Positions 29,674 through 40,345 of a stretch of 64,000 nucleotides of DNA are shown here, piece by piece (positions within the stretch are counted from its first letter, which is position 1; every line of letters starts with the position of its first letter). Both the position numbers and the translations under genes were made by a program. This DNA is from Pseudomonas fluorescens (GTDB taxonomy: Bacteria; Pseudomonadota; Gammaproteobacteria; Pseudomonadales; Pseudomonadaceae): contig NZ_CP015225.1 of assembly GCF_001623525.1 (NCBI RefSeq), positions 5,158,501-5,222,500 of the forward strand, written 5' to 3'. The notes beneath the pieces are model-generated. The model worked only from the letters and a program-made list of their open reading frames with translations. It was not told where the DNA came from and searched no databases.

Positions 29674-30408
29674 TCAGGCTAGCTCGACGGTCCCGATAAA
29701 GTTCGCCAGTTCCGCCGTCTGCGGATTGGCAAACAACACCTTGGGATCGCCCACTTCATGCACCTTGCCCTGGTGCATGAACACCAGTTTGTCCCCGACC
29801 TCCCGGGCAAAACGCATTTCATGGGTGACCATGATCAGCGTCATGCCTTCCTTGGCCAACTGCCGCACCACGCTGAGCACTTCATTGACCAGCTCGGGGT
29901 CCAGGGCCGAGGTGATTTCGTCGCACAGCAGCACTTTCGGCGACATCGCCAGCGCCCGGGCGATCGCCACCCGCTGTTGCTGACCACCGGACAAGCGGTC
30001 CGGGAAGGCATCGAATTTCTCGCCAAGCCCGACCCGTTCCAGCATCTGCCGCGCCAGCACGGCCGCCTTGGCCTTGGGCACTTTTTGCACTACCTGTGGC
30101 GCCAGCATGACGTTCTCACCGACCGTCAGGTGCGGGAACAGGTTGAACTGCTGGAACACCATCCCGACTTTCTGGCGCAGGCTGCGCAGGTCGGCGCGGG
30201 CCGCATCGAGGTATTCGCCGTCGACTTCGATCACGCCGTCGTTGATCGACTCCAGGCCATTGAGGGTGCGCAGCAAGGTGGATTTGCCCGAGCCGCTGCG
30301 GCCGATGATCGCCACCACCTGGCCTTCCTCGACACTCAGGTCGATGCCCTTGAGCACGTGATGATCGCCGTAGTATTTATGCAGGGCGGTGATTCTAAGC
30401 AGAGGCAT
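29674..30408 (-). CDS. Polar amino-acid ABC transporter, ATP-binding protein
   Basis: A 244-residue ATPase that powers the importer encoded upstream. Walker A is GRSGSGKS (about 38-45), the signature is LSGGQQQRVAIARAL, and the Walker B region is VLLCDEITSALDPE, followed by VTHEMRFAREVGD. These are the marks of the GlnQ/HisP type. The ATG at 30408 follows AAAGGAG. Its start overlaps the end of the first permease gene by 14 bases; last gene of a four-gene unit. Confidence 0.93.
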   Translation of the reverse strand: MPLLRITALHKYYGDHHVLKGIDLSVEEGQVVAIIGRSGSGKSTLLRTLNGLESINDGVIEVDGEYLDAARADLRSLRQKVGMVFQQFNLFPHLTVGENVMLAPQVVQKVPKAKAAVLARQMLERVGLGEKFDAFPDRLSGGQQQRVAIARALAMSPKVLLCDEITSALDPELVNEVLSVVRQLAKEGMTLIMVTHEMRFAREVGDKLVFMHQGKVHEVGDPKVLFANPQTAELANFIGTVELA

Positions 30409-31045
30409 GCAGTCTCCTTTCCAGGTAGCGCGCACTGAGGGACAAGGGGTAGCAGAGCAGGAAATAACCGAGGGCGACCAGGCCATAGACCATGAACGGC
30501 TCGAACGTGGCGTTGGCGAGCATGCCGCCGGTCTTGGTCAGTTCGGTAAAGCCAATGATCGACGTCACGGCCGTGCCCTTGACCACTTGCACCGAAAAGC
30601 CCACGGTCGGCGCCACGGCGATGCGCAGGGCCTGGGGCAGGATCACGTAGCGCAACTGCTCCAGCGGGTTGAGGGCCAGGCTCGCCGAGGCTTCCCACTG
30701 GCCGTGGGAAATCGAGTCGACACAACCGCGCCAGATCTCCGCCAGGTAGGCGCTGGTAAACAGCGTCAAGGCAATCGCCGCCGCCATCCAGGGGGAAATC
30801 TCCACCCCGGCCAGGGCCACGCCGAAGAACACCAGGAACAGCTGCATCAACAGCGGTGTGCCTTGGAACAGCTCAATGTAGGTCCGGGCGATGTTGCGGG
30901 GCAGGGCGCTCTTGGAGATGCGCAACACCATGATCAGCAAGCCGATCACGCCGCCACCGATAAACGCCACCAGCGACAGCGCCAGGGTCCATTGCAGGCC
31001 GGTGAGCAGGTTGCGCACCACGTCCCAGAAAGTGAAATCGCTCAT
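30395..31045 (-). CDS. Polar amino-acid ABC transporter, permease (first)
   Basis: A 216-residue inner-membrane permease of the HisM/GlnP type with about five helices. The EAA loop is EIWRGCVDSISHGQWEASAS, which contacts the ATPase, and ELFQGTPLLMQLF is the second family mark. The ATG at 31045 (MSDFTFWDVV) was chosen; its start overlaps the preceding permease stop region by 4 bases. It should form a heterodimer with the other permease. Confidence 0.92.
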   Translation of the reverse strand: MSDFTFWDVVRNLLTGLQWTLALSLVAFIGGGVIGLLIMVLRISKSALPRNIARTYIELFQGTPLLMQLFLVFFGVALAGVEISPWMAAAIALTLFTSAYLAEIWRGCVDSISHGQWEASASLALNPLEQLRYVILPQALRIAVAPTVGFSVQVVKGTAVTSIIGFTELTKTGGMLANATFEPFMVYGLVALGYFLLCYPLSLSARYLERRLHASA

Positions 31046-31722
31046 CGGCCGCTCCCGTTGCTGCTCTTGTACAGGCAGCGGCGGCCCACCCAGTTGAGGA
31101 ACTGGCGGATCAACAGCGCCATGCACAAGTAAATGAGCGTGGTCAGCGCATAGGTTTCGAAGGCGCGGAAGTTACGTGACTGGATGAAGTTGGCGGCAAA
31201 GCTCAACTCTTCGGTGGCGATCTGCGAACACACCGCCGAGCCGAGCATCACAATGATGATCTGGCTGCTCAACGCCGGCCAGACCTTGCCCAGCGCCGGC
31301 AGCAGCACCACATGACGGAAGGCCTCGAAGCGGCTCATCGCCAGGGCCGCGGCGGCTTCCAGTTGCCCTCGTGGGATGGCCTGGATGCCGGCGCGGATGA
31401 TCTCGGTGGAATAGGCGCCGAGGTTGATCACCATCGCTAGCACCGCCGCCTGCCATTCGGAAATCTGCAGGCCCAGGGACGGCAAACCGAAGAAGATGAA
31501 AAACAGCTGCACCAGGAACGGCGTGTTGCGGATCAACTCCACGTACACGCCGAAGATCGCCGCGAACGGGCGAATGTTCCACGCCCGCACCACGGCCCCG
31601 ACGATGCCCAGGCTGACCCCGAGCAACGTACCGATGGCCGTCAGTTCCAGGGTGAACAGCGCGCCGCGCAACAGCAGCTCGGTGTTTTGCACCACCGGCA
31701 GAAAATCGAACTGATAAGCCAT
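31042..31722 (-). CDS. Polar amino-acid ABC transporter, permease (second)
   Basis: A 226-residue permease homologous to its neighbour (LELTAIGTLLGVSLGIVGAVV, ELIRNTPFLVQLFFIFFGLP). The EAA loop is EIIRAGIQAIPRGQLEAAAA. It begins 21 bases after the binding-protein stop and overlaps the next permease by 4 bases, showing a tightly coupled operon. Substrate type is inferred from the family only. Confidence 0.92.
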   Translation of the reverse strand: MAYQFDFLPVVQNTELLLRGALFTLELTAIGTLLGVSLGIVGAVVRAWNIRPFAAIFGVYVELIRNTPFLVQLFFIFFGLPSLGLQISEWQAAVLAMVINLGAYSTEIIRAGIQAIPRGQLEAAAALAMSRFEAFRHVVLLPALGKVWPALSSQIIIVMLGSAVCSQIATEELSFAANFIQSRNFRAFETYALTTLIYLCMALLIRQFLNWVGRRCLYKSSNGSGR

Positions 31723-31743
31723 GCTCAGCCTCTCAAGCGACGG

Positions 31744-32529
31744 TCAGAGATCGGCCGGCAGCGGCTGCTTGAGCCAGGTCTGGGAGTTTTTCTCCAGGCT
31801 GCCATCGGTCTTGGCGGTAGCGAGGATCTGATTGACCTTGTCCAGCAGCGCCGGCTCGTTCTTGTTCACGCCCACGTACACCGGCGAGTCCTTGAGTTTC
31901 ACCTTCAGGGCCGGAACACGCTTGGGGTTGCGTTCGCTGATGGCGACCATCACCACGTTGCCACTGGCGATCAGGTCCACCTGACCGGCCAGGTAGGCGG
32001 CGATGGTCGAGTTGTTGTCTTCGAAGCGCTTGATGGTGGTGCCTTCGGGGGCGACCTTGGTCAGCTCGATGTCTTCGATGGCGCCCCGGGTGACGCTGAT
32101 GGTCTTGCCCTTGAGGTCGTCCAGGTTGTTGATGGCGGCGTCAGGCGGACCGAACACGGCCAGGTAGAACGGTGCGTAGGCGCTGGAGAAGTCGATGACT
32201 TTTTCCCGCTCCGGGTTCTTGCCCAGGCTGGAAATCACCAGGTCGACCTTGCCGGTGGTCAGGAAGGGGATGCGGTTGGTGCTGTTGACTGGCGTCAGTT
32301 CAAGTTTGACCTTGAGCTGGTCGGCGAGCAGTTTTGCGGTGTCGATGTCCAGGCCGCGGGGTTTCATGTCCGGGCCTACCGAACCGAATGGCGGGAAGTC
32401 CTGGGGCACGGCGACCTTGAGGGTGCCACGCTTGACCACGTCTTCCAGGCCATCGGCGTGGGCGGGTAGCTGACAGAGCATCAGGCTGGCAAACAGAGCT
32501 GTGAGCAGGGCGCTGCAACGCTGAATCAT
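31744..32529 (-). CDS. Amino-acid ABC transporter periplasmic binding protein
   Basis: A 261-residue exported binding protein of the family 3 type. A signal peptide covers about 1-24 (cleaved after AHA). The body has the family start LEDVVKRGTLKVAVPQDFPPFG, then RGLDIDTAKLLADQL and DLVISSLGKNPEREKVIDFS. It captures the ligand and delivers it to the two permeases. First gene of the operon; GGAGA lies before the ATG at 32529. A FadR-type regulator is divergent 254 bases away. The ligand is unknown. Confidence 0.92.
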   Translation of the reverse strand: MIQRCSALLTALFASLMLCQLPAHADGLEDVVKRGTLKVAVPQDFPPFGSVGPDMKPRGLDIDTAKLLADQLKVKLELTPVNSTNRIPFLTTGKVDLVISSLGKNPEREKVIDFSSAYAPFYLAVFGPPDAAINNLDDLKGKTISVTRGAIEDIELTKVAPEGTTIKRFEDNNSTIAAYLAGQVDLIASGNVVMVAISERNPKRVPALKVKLKDSPVYVGVNKNEPALLDKVNQILATAKTDGSLEKNSQTWLKQPLPADL

Positions 32530-32783
32530 GGCGAATCTCCGCAATCGGTGATGTGATTTCTGCGTTCGGACAGAGCACAGGCCATGCCAAGGCGACTTTT
32601 CAGCGGCCCAGGCCGCGGTTTTGCTGGCGGAGGGCGGTCTTACTGGTCTGAACAGTTGCGGCGTTTTTTGCACCGTTATCGGGCGTCGGTATTTGTCGCC
32701 GAACCCTGCTGGGGCACGACTTGCCGGGCGCGGCGAATAGCTTTACAACTAGCCGCTCACTGGCCCGGTTCGTCTAAAAAATC

Positions 32784-33491
32784 ATGAATTCCATCGCTCG
32801 CGCCGTTCCTGAAGTGGCTCTGCAAGCCATTCGCAAACTGATCACGGATGAAGGCTTCGGTCCCGGGGATGCGTTGCCGTCGCAACGGGATCTGGCACTG
32901 CAACTGGGGGTGAGCCGGGCGTCGTTGCGCGAGGCGCTGTCATCGTTGAGCGCCTTGGGGATGATCAGCGTGCAGCCGGGTAAAGGGGTCTTCGTGCAGG
33001 CACCGTTAGAGGCTCCACGCAGCGAATCGGCGCCGGGCTGGCCGTTCGCGGCCCAGGCCTCGCCAGTGGATATCTTCCAGTTGCGCTACGCCCTGGAGGG
33101 TTTCGCGGCGGGGCTGGCGGCGGTGACGCTTAGCGCCGATGAGCTGGACATGCTGCAAGACAATGTCGAAGCCATGCGACGGGAATTGAAGATCGGCGAT
33201 TTCGACGCCGCCGCGCGGCTGGATTTCGAATTTCATCGGCGCATCCTGCTGGCCAGCGGTAATCAGGCGATGCTGAGCATTCTCACCGCCAGCGCCGAGA
33301 TCTTCCTGGAAAGCCAGAAACTACCGTTCATCAGGGCGGAGCGGGCGATGGAAACGTGGCAGGAGCATCGCAAGATCCTCCGCGCCTTGGCTCGCCGCGC
33401 TTCGGGCGCGGCGCAAAAAGCCATGCAGGAACATGTACGTAACGCGGCGTTGCGTACCGGGATTGCCTTCGTCGCCCCCGTCGCTTCGTGA
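32784..33491 (+). CDS. FadR/GntR-family transcription regulator
   Basis: A 235-residue repressor-type protein. The N-terminal winged helix (about 10-75) has LPSQRDLALQLGVSRASLREAL and GKGVFVQAP. The C-terminal all-helical FCD ligand domain (about 90-225) carries the metal/ligand residues within LDFEFHRRILLASGN and EHRKILRAL. It is divergent from the amino-acid ABC operon and most likely controls it in response to the transported compound or a metabolite. No confident operator was identified in the shared interval. Confidence 0.9.
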   Translation: MNSIARAVPEVALQAIRKLITDEGFGPGDALPSQRDLALQLGVSRASLREALSSLSALGMISVQPGKGVFVQAPLEAPRSESAPGWPFAAQASPVDIFQLRYALEGFAAGLAAVTLSADELDMLQDNVEAMRRELKIGDFDAAARLDFEFHRRILLASGNQAMLSILTASAEIFLESQKLPFIRAERAMETWQEHRKILRALARRASGAAQKAMQEHVRNAALRTGIAFVAPVAS

Positions 33492-33612
33492 GTTGAGCTA
33501 TACCCAAATACGTCTTTCGTCATAGCGAGACTCAATCAACTGCGGCTTCCTGAACCCGGGAAGGGCCGTTATCATGGGCCACGTTTTTTTGCTGACAACC
33601 CCGGAGATTTCC

Positions 33613-33942
33613 ATGAGCAGCGATCTGATCAAACACGTTACCGACGCTAACTTCGACGAAGAAGTACTCAAGGCCGAAGGCCCGGTACTGGTCGACTATT
33701 GGGCAGAGTGGTGCGGTCCGTGCAAAATGATCGCCCCGGTCCTGGACGAAATCGCTACCACTTATGAAGGCAAGCTGACCGTTGCCAAGCTGAACATCGA
33801 CGAAAACCAGGAGACTCCGGCCAAGCACGGCGTACGCGGTATCCCGACCCTGATGCTGTTCAAGAACGGCAACGTCGAAGCCACCAAAGTGGGTGCGCTG
33901 TCGAAGTCGCAACTGGCGGCTTTCCTCGACGCCAACATCTAA
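33613..33942 (+). CDS. trxA: Thioredoxin
   Basis: The main cytosolic protein-disulfide reductant, 109 residues. The active site W-C34-G-P-C37 and the cis-proline loop RGIPTLMLF are intact. The ATG at 33613 with GGAG before it was chosen over 33574, which would add 13 residues. A strong terminator follows at once, so it is monocistronic, with rho downstream as in other gammaproteobacteria. Confidence 0.97.
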   Translation: MSSDLIKHVTDANFDEEVLKAEGPVLVDYWAEWCGPCKMIAPVLDEIATTYEGKLTVAKLNIDENQETPAKHGVRGIPTLMLFKNGNVEATKVGALSKSQLAAFLDANI

Positions 33943-33958
33943 GCGCCGAATGCCACTG

Positions 33959-33988
33959 AAAAAGCCCCGCAAATCGCGGGGCTTTTTC
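33959..33988 (+). terminator. Rho-independent terminator of trxA
   Basis: Stem GCCCCGC/GCGGGGC with loop AAATC, flanked by five A before and TTTTT after, 16 bases past the trxA stop. Confidence 0.93.
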
Positions 33989-34130
33989 GTTATTCGGGGC
34001 TAGACGCTTGCAAACCCAGGTGGTACATTCGGCCCCGCACTGGTTTCTCCATTGCCCCCTGCAAGCCGTCGCCGACGCTCTCCTTTCGAATAAGTACGCG
34101 ATCCTGTCGCCTTCTCCGCGGCGCGGCCTC

Positions 34131-34151
34131 ATTAAGCCAAAAGCTTAATTT
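34131..34151 (+). other. Hairpin in the rho leader
   Basis: ATTAAGC/GCTTAAT form a perfect 7-bp stem with loop CAAAA, followed by TTTCCCCCC, 33 bases before the rho start. The rho leader (33989-34183) is otherwise free of genes. rho is autoregulated by early termination in E. coli; a similar role here is an inference. Confidence 0.4.
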
Positions 34152-34183
34152 CCCCCCTCCATAAATGATTACGTCATTCCTAT

Positions 34184-35443
<1,260 letters not shown>

Positions 35444-35458
35444 CACCCAGCACGTTTC

Positions 35459-35496
35459 AAAAAAAGGACGCCCCGAACAGGGGCGCCTTTTTTTTC
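35459..35496 (+). terminator. Rho-independent terminator of rho
   Basis: A GC stem (GGaCGCCCC with GGGGCGCC, loop GAACA, one bulged A) is followed by eight T, 16 bases past the stop. Confidence 0.9.
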
Positions 35497-35578
35497 GTGG
35501 CGTTGTATCAAAAAGGACAACTTTCCCAAGCCGGTAGTGTCCGTGCTTGCATCATCTTGTAAAACGACAAGGATCGTT

Positions 35579-37540
35579 ATGCACACGTTCGGCAGCCGCC
35601 GTGACATCGACGGTTTGAGGGCCCTAGCCGTTATTCCTGTGGTGCTGTTTCACTTCGGCTTCAGCACATTCAGTGGTGGCTTTGTCGGTGTTGACGTTTT
35701 TTTCGTCATTTCCGGTTACTTGATAACCAGCATCCTGTTTCGCGAGATCAGTGCGCAGCGTTTCAGCTTCGTCGATTTTTGGGCGCGCCGTGCCCGGCGC
35801 ATCATTCCGGCCTTGAGCGTGGTGCTGGTGGCAACGCTGGCCCTGGGCTGGTTGCTGCTGACGGCCAAGGATTTTTCGGAGCTGGGTAGGGCGGTTCGTT
35901 ATCAGGCGCTGTTCATTTCCAATATCTTGTTCATGCGTCAGGACGGTTACTTCGAGCCCGCGTCGGACCTCAAACCCTTGCTCCACACCTGGTCCCTGGC
36001 GGTTGAAGAGCAGTACTACATCTTCTTTCCGCTGTTGATGGTGTTGTTGATGCGCCACGTTCGCCATTGGCGCTGGATGCTGTTTGCCGTGCTGCTGGTT
36101 TCTTTCGGACTGAATGTCGCCTCTATCGACCGCAAGCCTGACTTCGTCTTCTTTTCGCTGCCGACACGGGCCTGGGAATTGTTATGCGGCGCAATGCTCG
36201 CGGTGTGGCCTGCATCGAAATCGAAACAGCAGGTGAGGCCATGGCTCTGTCAGCTCGCGGGTGCGACCGGGCTGGCTGCTGTCCTGGTGGCGGTTTTCAC
36301 TTTTGACGAGGCCACGCGCTTTCCGGGTTGGGCCGCCTTGCTGCCTGTGCTTGGCACCACTGCGCTGATCTGGTCCGGTGCCCAGGGATCGACCTGGGTG
36401 GCTCAGGCACTCAGTGCCAGGGTACTCGTCTGGGTTGGCCTGCTGTCCTATTCCTTTTATCTGTGGCATTGGCCGGTCTACGTCTATGCCAATGCCATTT
36501 CGATCGACGGTATCCAGGCTTGGGAGGCGGCGGGCTGGATTCTGCTGGCGCTGGGCCTGGCCTGGTTGAGCTGGCGTTTCGTCGAGCTTCCGTTTCGTGA
36601 AAAGCGTGTGCTGGCCGCACGCAAGCCGATGCTTGCCGCCGGTTTGCTGGCGATGGTTGCCCTGGCGGTGACGGGGTTGGTGGTGCGCTCGGCCGATGGT
36701 TTTCCCCAGCGCCTTACGGGCAAGGCCCTGGAATATGCTCAGGCGCGAGAGTGGCGGGCCGGGCAAATGAAATGCATGTTAGCGAATTCGGACAAGAACC
36801 TGGACAAGGCGTGCTTGATCGGCAGGAACAAAGAGGCGTCGGCGACTCAACTGTTTTGGGGCGACAGTCATGCCGCCGCATTGTTGCCGGCGATTGAAAC
36901 CGGTGCTGCCCCCGAAGGGCGCCCGGTATGGCTCTACAGCTTGAGCGGTTGCCCGCCGATCCTGAGCGACGCCCCCCGACAGCGATGCAAGGACTTTAAC
37001 GAACGGACCATGGATCAGGTTCGTCGCCTGCAGATCAGCGACGTGGTGCTCGCGTCCAACTGGAGTCTTTACGTCTACGGTCGTGAGAACGGTGATAAAG
37101 AGTTGTTGCTCAACCCTCGCGACAATACCGCCGAGGCCGAAACACGTCTGGCCGCGGCGCTCAAGGCGCGAGTGGCAGCGATAAGGGCAGCAGGCGCGCA
37201 AGTCTGGTTGTTCAAGGAGGTACCGTTGCAGCACAAGGGCCTTGTCAGCCGGTTGGTGAGCCTGGCCCGGGTCGGGCGTTCGACCGAGGGCTTGGGGCGC
37301 CCGCTTCAGGAGCACTTGTCCCGCCAGCGTTTCCTGAGTGGCTTGTTCGACTCGATGAGCGCCGCCGACCCCGGCGTGCATGTCATCGACCCTACCCCGC
37401 TGATGTGTGCGGGCCAAGTCTGCAGCATCGTGGTCGGTGGGTATTTGCAATACAAGGACGAGGATCATCTGTCTGACATCGGCAGTGCCCGGCTGAGCCC
37501 ATTGTTTGCGCCGGTGCTGGTGGGTACAACCGACAATTGA
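35579..37540 (+). CDS. Acyltransferase-3 / SGNH O-acetyltransferase (OafA-like)
   Basis: A 653-residue inner-membrane enzyme that O-acetylates an extracellular sugar polymer such as LPS or exopolysaccharide. The N-terminal acyltransferase-3 domain (1 to about 370, ten or so helices) has [40 protein letters not shown] and [14 protein letters not shown]. The C-terminal periplasmic SGNH domain (about 400-650) has the block I motif [12 protein letters not shown] and a late [13 protein letters not shown] carrying the Asp-x-x-His pair. AAGGA precedes the ATG at 35579. It lies between rho and ubiD, which I recall as neighbours in P. aeruginosa, so it is probably strain-variable. Confidence 0.9.
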   Translation: MHTFGSRRDIDGLRALAVIPVVLFHFGFSTFSGGFVGVDVFFVISGYLITSILFREISAQRFSFVDFWARRARRIIPALSVVLVATLALGWLLLTAKDFSELGRAVRYQALFISNILFMRQDGYFEPASDLKPLLHTWSLAVEEQYYIFFPLLMVLLMRHVRHWRWMLFAVLLVSFGLNVASIDRKPDFVFFSLPTRAWELLCGAMLAVWPASKSKQQVRPWLCQLAGATGLAAVLVAVFTFDEATRFPGWAALLPVLGTTALIWSGAQGSTWVAQALSARVLVWVGLLSYSFYLWHWPVYVYANAISIDGIQAWEAAGWILLALGLAWLSWRFVELPFREKRVLAARKPMLAAGLLAMVALAVTGLVVRSADGFPQRLTGKALEYAQAREWRAGQMKCMLANSDKNLDKACLIGRNKEASATQLFWGDSHAAALLPAIETGAAPEGRPVWLYSLSGCPPILSDAPRQRCKDFNERTMDQVRRLQISDVVLASNWSLYVYGRENGDKELLLNPRDNTAEAETRLAAALKARVAAIRAAGAQVWLFKEVPLQHKGLVSRLVSLARVGRSTEGLGRPLQEHLSRQRFLSGLFDSMSAADPGVHVIDPTPLMCAGQVCSIVVGGYLQYKDEDHLSDIGSARLSPLFAPVLVGTTDN

Positions 37541-37619
37541 TCGCTGCTGCGCACGCACGGGCTGCTGTTTGGGCGTTAGAGCAGGTAGGATGTACGCCTA
37601 TTTTCGGGGTGGCATCTCA

Positions 37620-39086
37620 ATGAAATTCAAGGATCTTCGGGATTTCGTGCAGCAACTGGAGCAGCGCGGCGAGTTGAAACGCATCCAGATTCCCATCTCT
37701 CCAGTGCTGGAGATGACGGAGGTCTGCGACCGCACGCTTCGGGCCAAAGGCCCGGCGTTGTTGTTCGAAAACCCCACGGGCTACGACATTCCGGTCCTGG
37801 GCAACCTGTTCGGCACGCCGGAGCGCGTGGCGCTGGGCATGGGCGCCGAAGCGGTCAGCGAACTGCGCGAAATCGGCAAGCTGCTGGCGTTCCTCAAGGA
37901 GCCCGAGCCGCCGAAAGGCCTGAAGGACGCTTGGTCCAAGCTACCGATTTTCCGCAAGATCATTTCCATGGCGCCGAAAGTCGTCAAGGACGCTATCTGT
38001 CAGGAAGTGGTGATCGAGGGCGACGATGTCGACCTGGCCATGCTCCCTGTGCAGACCTGCTGGCCGGGCGACGTAGGGCCACTGATCACCTGGGGCCTGA
38101 CCGTCACCAAGGGCCCGAACAAGGATCGCCAGAACCTGGGCATCTATCGTCAGCAGGTAATTGGTCGCAACAAAGTCATCATGCGCTGGCTGAGCCATCG
38201 GGGCGGAGCACTGGACTACCGTGAATGGTGTGAAAAACACCCCGGCCAGCCATTCCCGGTGTCGGTGGCCCTGGGTGCGGACCCGGCGACCATCCTCGGC
38301 GCGGTCACGCCCGTGCCCGACAGCCTTTCCGAATATGCGTTCGCCGGCCTGTTGCGCGGCAACCGCACCGAGCTGGTGAAGTGCCGCGGCAACGACCTGC
38401 AAGTGCCGGCCACCGCCGAGATCATCCTTGAAGGGGTGATCCATCCTGGCGAAATGGCCGATGAAGGGCCGTACGGCGACCACACCGGTTACTACAACGA
38501 AGTCGACAGCTTTCCGGTGTTCACCGTCGAGCGCATCACCCATCGGATCAAGCCGATTTACCACAGCACCTATACCGGCCGTCCGCCCGATGAGCCGGCC
38601 ATTCTCGGCGTGGCGCTGAACGAAGTGTTCGTGCCTATCCTGCAAAAGCAGTTTCCGGAAATCACTGACTTCTATTTGCCGCCGGAAGGTTGTTCGTATC
38701 GCATGGCCGTGGTGACCATGAAGAAGTCGTATCCGGGGCACGCCAAGCGGGTCATGCTCGGTGTCTGGTCGTTTTTGCGACAGTTCATGTACACCAAGTT
38801 CGTTATCGTCACCGACGACGATATCAACGCACGGGACTGGAACGACGTGATCTGGGCCATTACCACGCGCATGGACCCCAAGCGCGACACGGTGATGATC
38901 GAGAATACGCCGATCGACTACCTCGACTTCGCCTCGCCAGTGTCCGGCCTGGGGTCGAAGATGGGGCTCGATGCCACGCATAAATGGCCCGGTGAAACCA
39001 CTCGTGAGTGGGGCCGGGTTATCGTCAAGGATGAAGCCGTTACCCAACGGATCGATGCCATCTGGAATCAGTTAGGAATAGATTGA
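37620..39086 (+). CDS. ubiD: 3-octaprenyl-4-hydroxybenzoate decarboxylase
   Basis: Removes the carboxyl group of the prenylated hydroxybenzoate ring in ubiquinone synthesis, using prenylated FMN supplied by UbiX. The 488-residue length fits. Motifs include [19 protein letters not shown] at the start, the [20 protein letters not shown] segment, [12 protein letters not shown] and the C-terminal [12 protein letters not shown]. The ATG at 37620 was chosen; an upstream frame from 37506 is not UbiD-like. The gene for a ferredoxin-type reductase begins with its stop codon. Confidence 0.96.
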   Translation: MKFKDLRDFVQQLEQRGELKRIQIPISPVLEMTEVCDRTLRAKGPALLFENPTGYDIPVLGNLFGTPERVALGMGAEAVSELREIGKLLAFLKEPEPPKGLKDAWSKLPIFRKIISMAPKVVKDAICQEVVIEGDDVDLAMLPVQTCWPGDVGPLITWGLTVTKGPNKDRQNLGIYRQQVIGRNKVIMRWLSHRGGALDYREWCEKHPGQPFPVSVALGADPATILGAVTPVPDSLSEYAFAGLLRGNRTELVKCRGNDLQVPATAEIILEGVIHPGEMADEGPYGDHTGYYNEVDSFPVFTVERITHRIKPIYHSTYTGRPPDEPAILGVALNEVFVPILQKQFPEITDFYLPPEGCSYRMAVVTMKKSYPGHAKRVMLGVWSFLRQFMYTKFVIVTDDDINARDWNDVIWAITTRMDPKRDTVMIENTPIDYLDFASPVSGLGSKMGLDATHKWPGETTREWGRVIVKDEAVTQRIDAIWNQLGID

Positions 39087-40054
39087 TGCGTGTAACCTTG
39101 CAGCCTTCCGGGGCGGTGCTGGAGATCCGGCCCGCCGAGCGGATTCTCGATGGCGCGCGGCGCCTGGGCTATGAATGCCCGCAAAGTTGCCGCAACGGCA
39201 ACTGCCACGTCTGCGGCGCGTTGTTGGTGGAGGGCCGTGTGGAACAGGCGGGCGAGGTGCGCGATCACGGTGAGATCTTCACCTGCATCGCCGAGCCGCT
39301 GGAGGACTGCGTGGTGTTGTGGGATGGCGTGCTGTCGCCGGGTGAGCTACCGGTACGCAACCTGGCGTGCCAGGTGGTCGAGTGCGCCGACGTGGGGGGC
39401 GATGTCTGGCGAGTGCGCCTGCGTGCGCCGGCCGGCAAGTCGCCGCGCTATCACGCCGGGCAGTACCTGATGATCGAACGGGAAAACGGCGAAAAATCGG
39501 CCTTCTCCCTGGCCTCGGCGCCGCATTCGGGGCGCGAGCTGCAATTGCACGTGTTGGTGCGCGAAAGCAGTGCACAAGCCCTGCTGGAGCAACTGCGGCG
39601 CAACCCCAGCGTGCGTATCGAGATGCCTTTTGGCGACACGCATTTGTCCGAACTGCCCGATGGCCCGTTGGTACTGATCGCCGCCGGAACCGGCATGGCG
39701 CAGATGCACAGCCTGATCGAGCATTGCCGGGCGGCGGGTTTCAAGCACCCGGTGCACCTGTATTGGGGCGTGCGGCGGCCGGAAGATTTCTATGAAATCG
39801 AGCACTGGGACGAATGGAAAAAACTGCCGAACCTGTTCCTGCACAAAGTCGTCAGCGACTTGTGCGGCTGGGAAGGGCGCTGCGGCATGCTCCATGAAGC
39901 CGTGTGCGAGGACATCAGCGATCTATCCGGCGTGCACGTCTACGCCAGCGGCTCGCCGGCCATGATCTACGCCACGCTCGATGCGTTGGTGGAAGCCGGA
40001 ATGGACGCCCATCAAATGCGCGCGGATGTCTTCGCCTATGCGCCGCGTACTTAA
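39086..40054 (+). CDS. Ferredoxin-FAD-NAD(P)H reductase (CDP-6-deoxy-glucoseen reductase-like)
   Basis: A 322-residue soluble electron-transfer protein with three parts. A plant-type [2Fe-2S] domain (1-90) has ligands C35, C40, C43 (SCRNGNCHVCG) and C67. A FAD domain (about 100-190) has YLMIERENGEKSAFSLAS, and an NAD(P)H domain (200-322) has IAAGTGMAQMHSL and a YASGSPAMI loop. RefSeq-style names compare it with the CDP-6-deoxy-glucoseen reductase AscD, but no dideoxysugar genes are nearby. Its ATG overlaps the UbiD stop, so it may serve UbiD or UbiX-linked chemistry or a ubiquinone hydroxylase; that link is an inference. Confidence 0.85.
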   Translation: MRVTLQPSGAVLEIRPAERILDGARRLGYECPQSCRNGNCHVCGALLVEGRVEQAGEVRDHGEIFTCIAEPLEDCVVLWDGVLSPGELPVRNLACQVVECADVGGDVWRVRLRAPAGKSPRYHAGQYLMIERENGEKSAFSLASAPHSGRELQLHVLVRESSAQALLEQLRRNPSVRIEMPFGDTHLSELPDGPLVLIAAGTGMAQMHSLIEHCRAAGFKHPVHLYWGVRRPEDFYEIEHWDEWKKLPNLFLHKVVSDLCGWEGRCGMLHEAVCEDISDLSGVHVYASGSPAMIYATLDALVEAGMDAHQMRADVFAYAPRT

Positions 40055-40071
40055 AAACTCACCCGAATCCC

Positions 40072-40164
40072 GTGGCGAGGGAGCTTGCTCCCGCTCGGTT
40101 GCGCAGCGACCGCAAGTTTTTTAGGGCTGCTTCGCAGCCCAGCGGGAGCAAGCTCCCTCGCCAC
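40072..40164. repeat. REPIN, family B
   Basis: Inverted pair after the reductase gene. Hairpin 1 is GGGAGCTTGCTCCC in both arms; hairpin 2 is CGGTTGC-GCA-GCGACCG on the left and perfect GGGCTGC-TTC-GCAGCCC on the right. The rest of the 40165-40345 gap shows nothing clear. Confidence 0.88.
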
Positions 40165-40345
40165 GGGTCATATATCGCCCGATATACCTATTCGATATTT
40201 AGCTCATGAGCCAGATGCCGCTATGGTATATGCCAGCGCCCCGAGCATTCATGGCATCTAATTTGCCTTGGTTCTGCCAAGCGTCAGTGTCATGACGGCG
40301 CACCATCCAGCTTGATGAATTGCGAGGAGCCCTACGCTACCGGCC

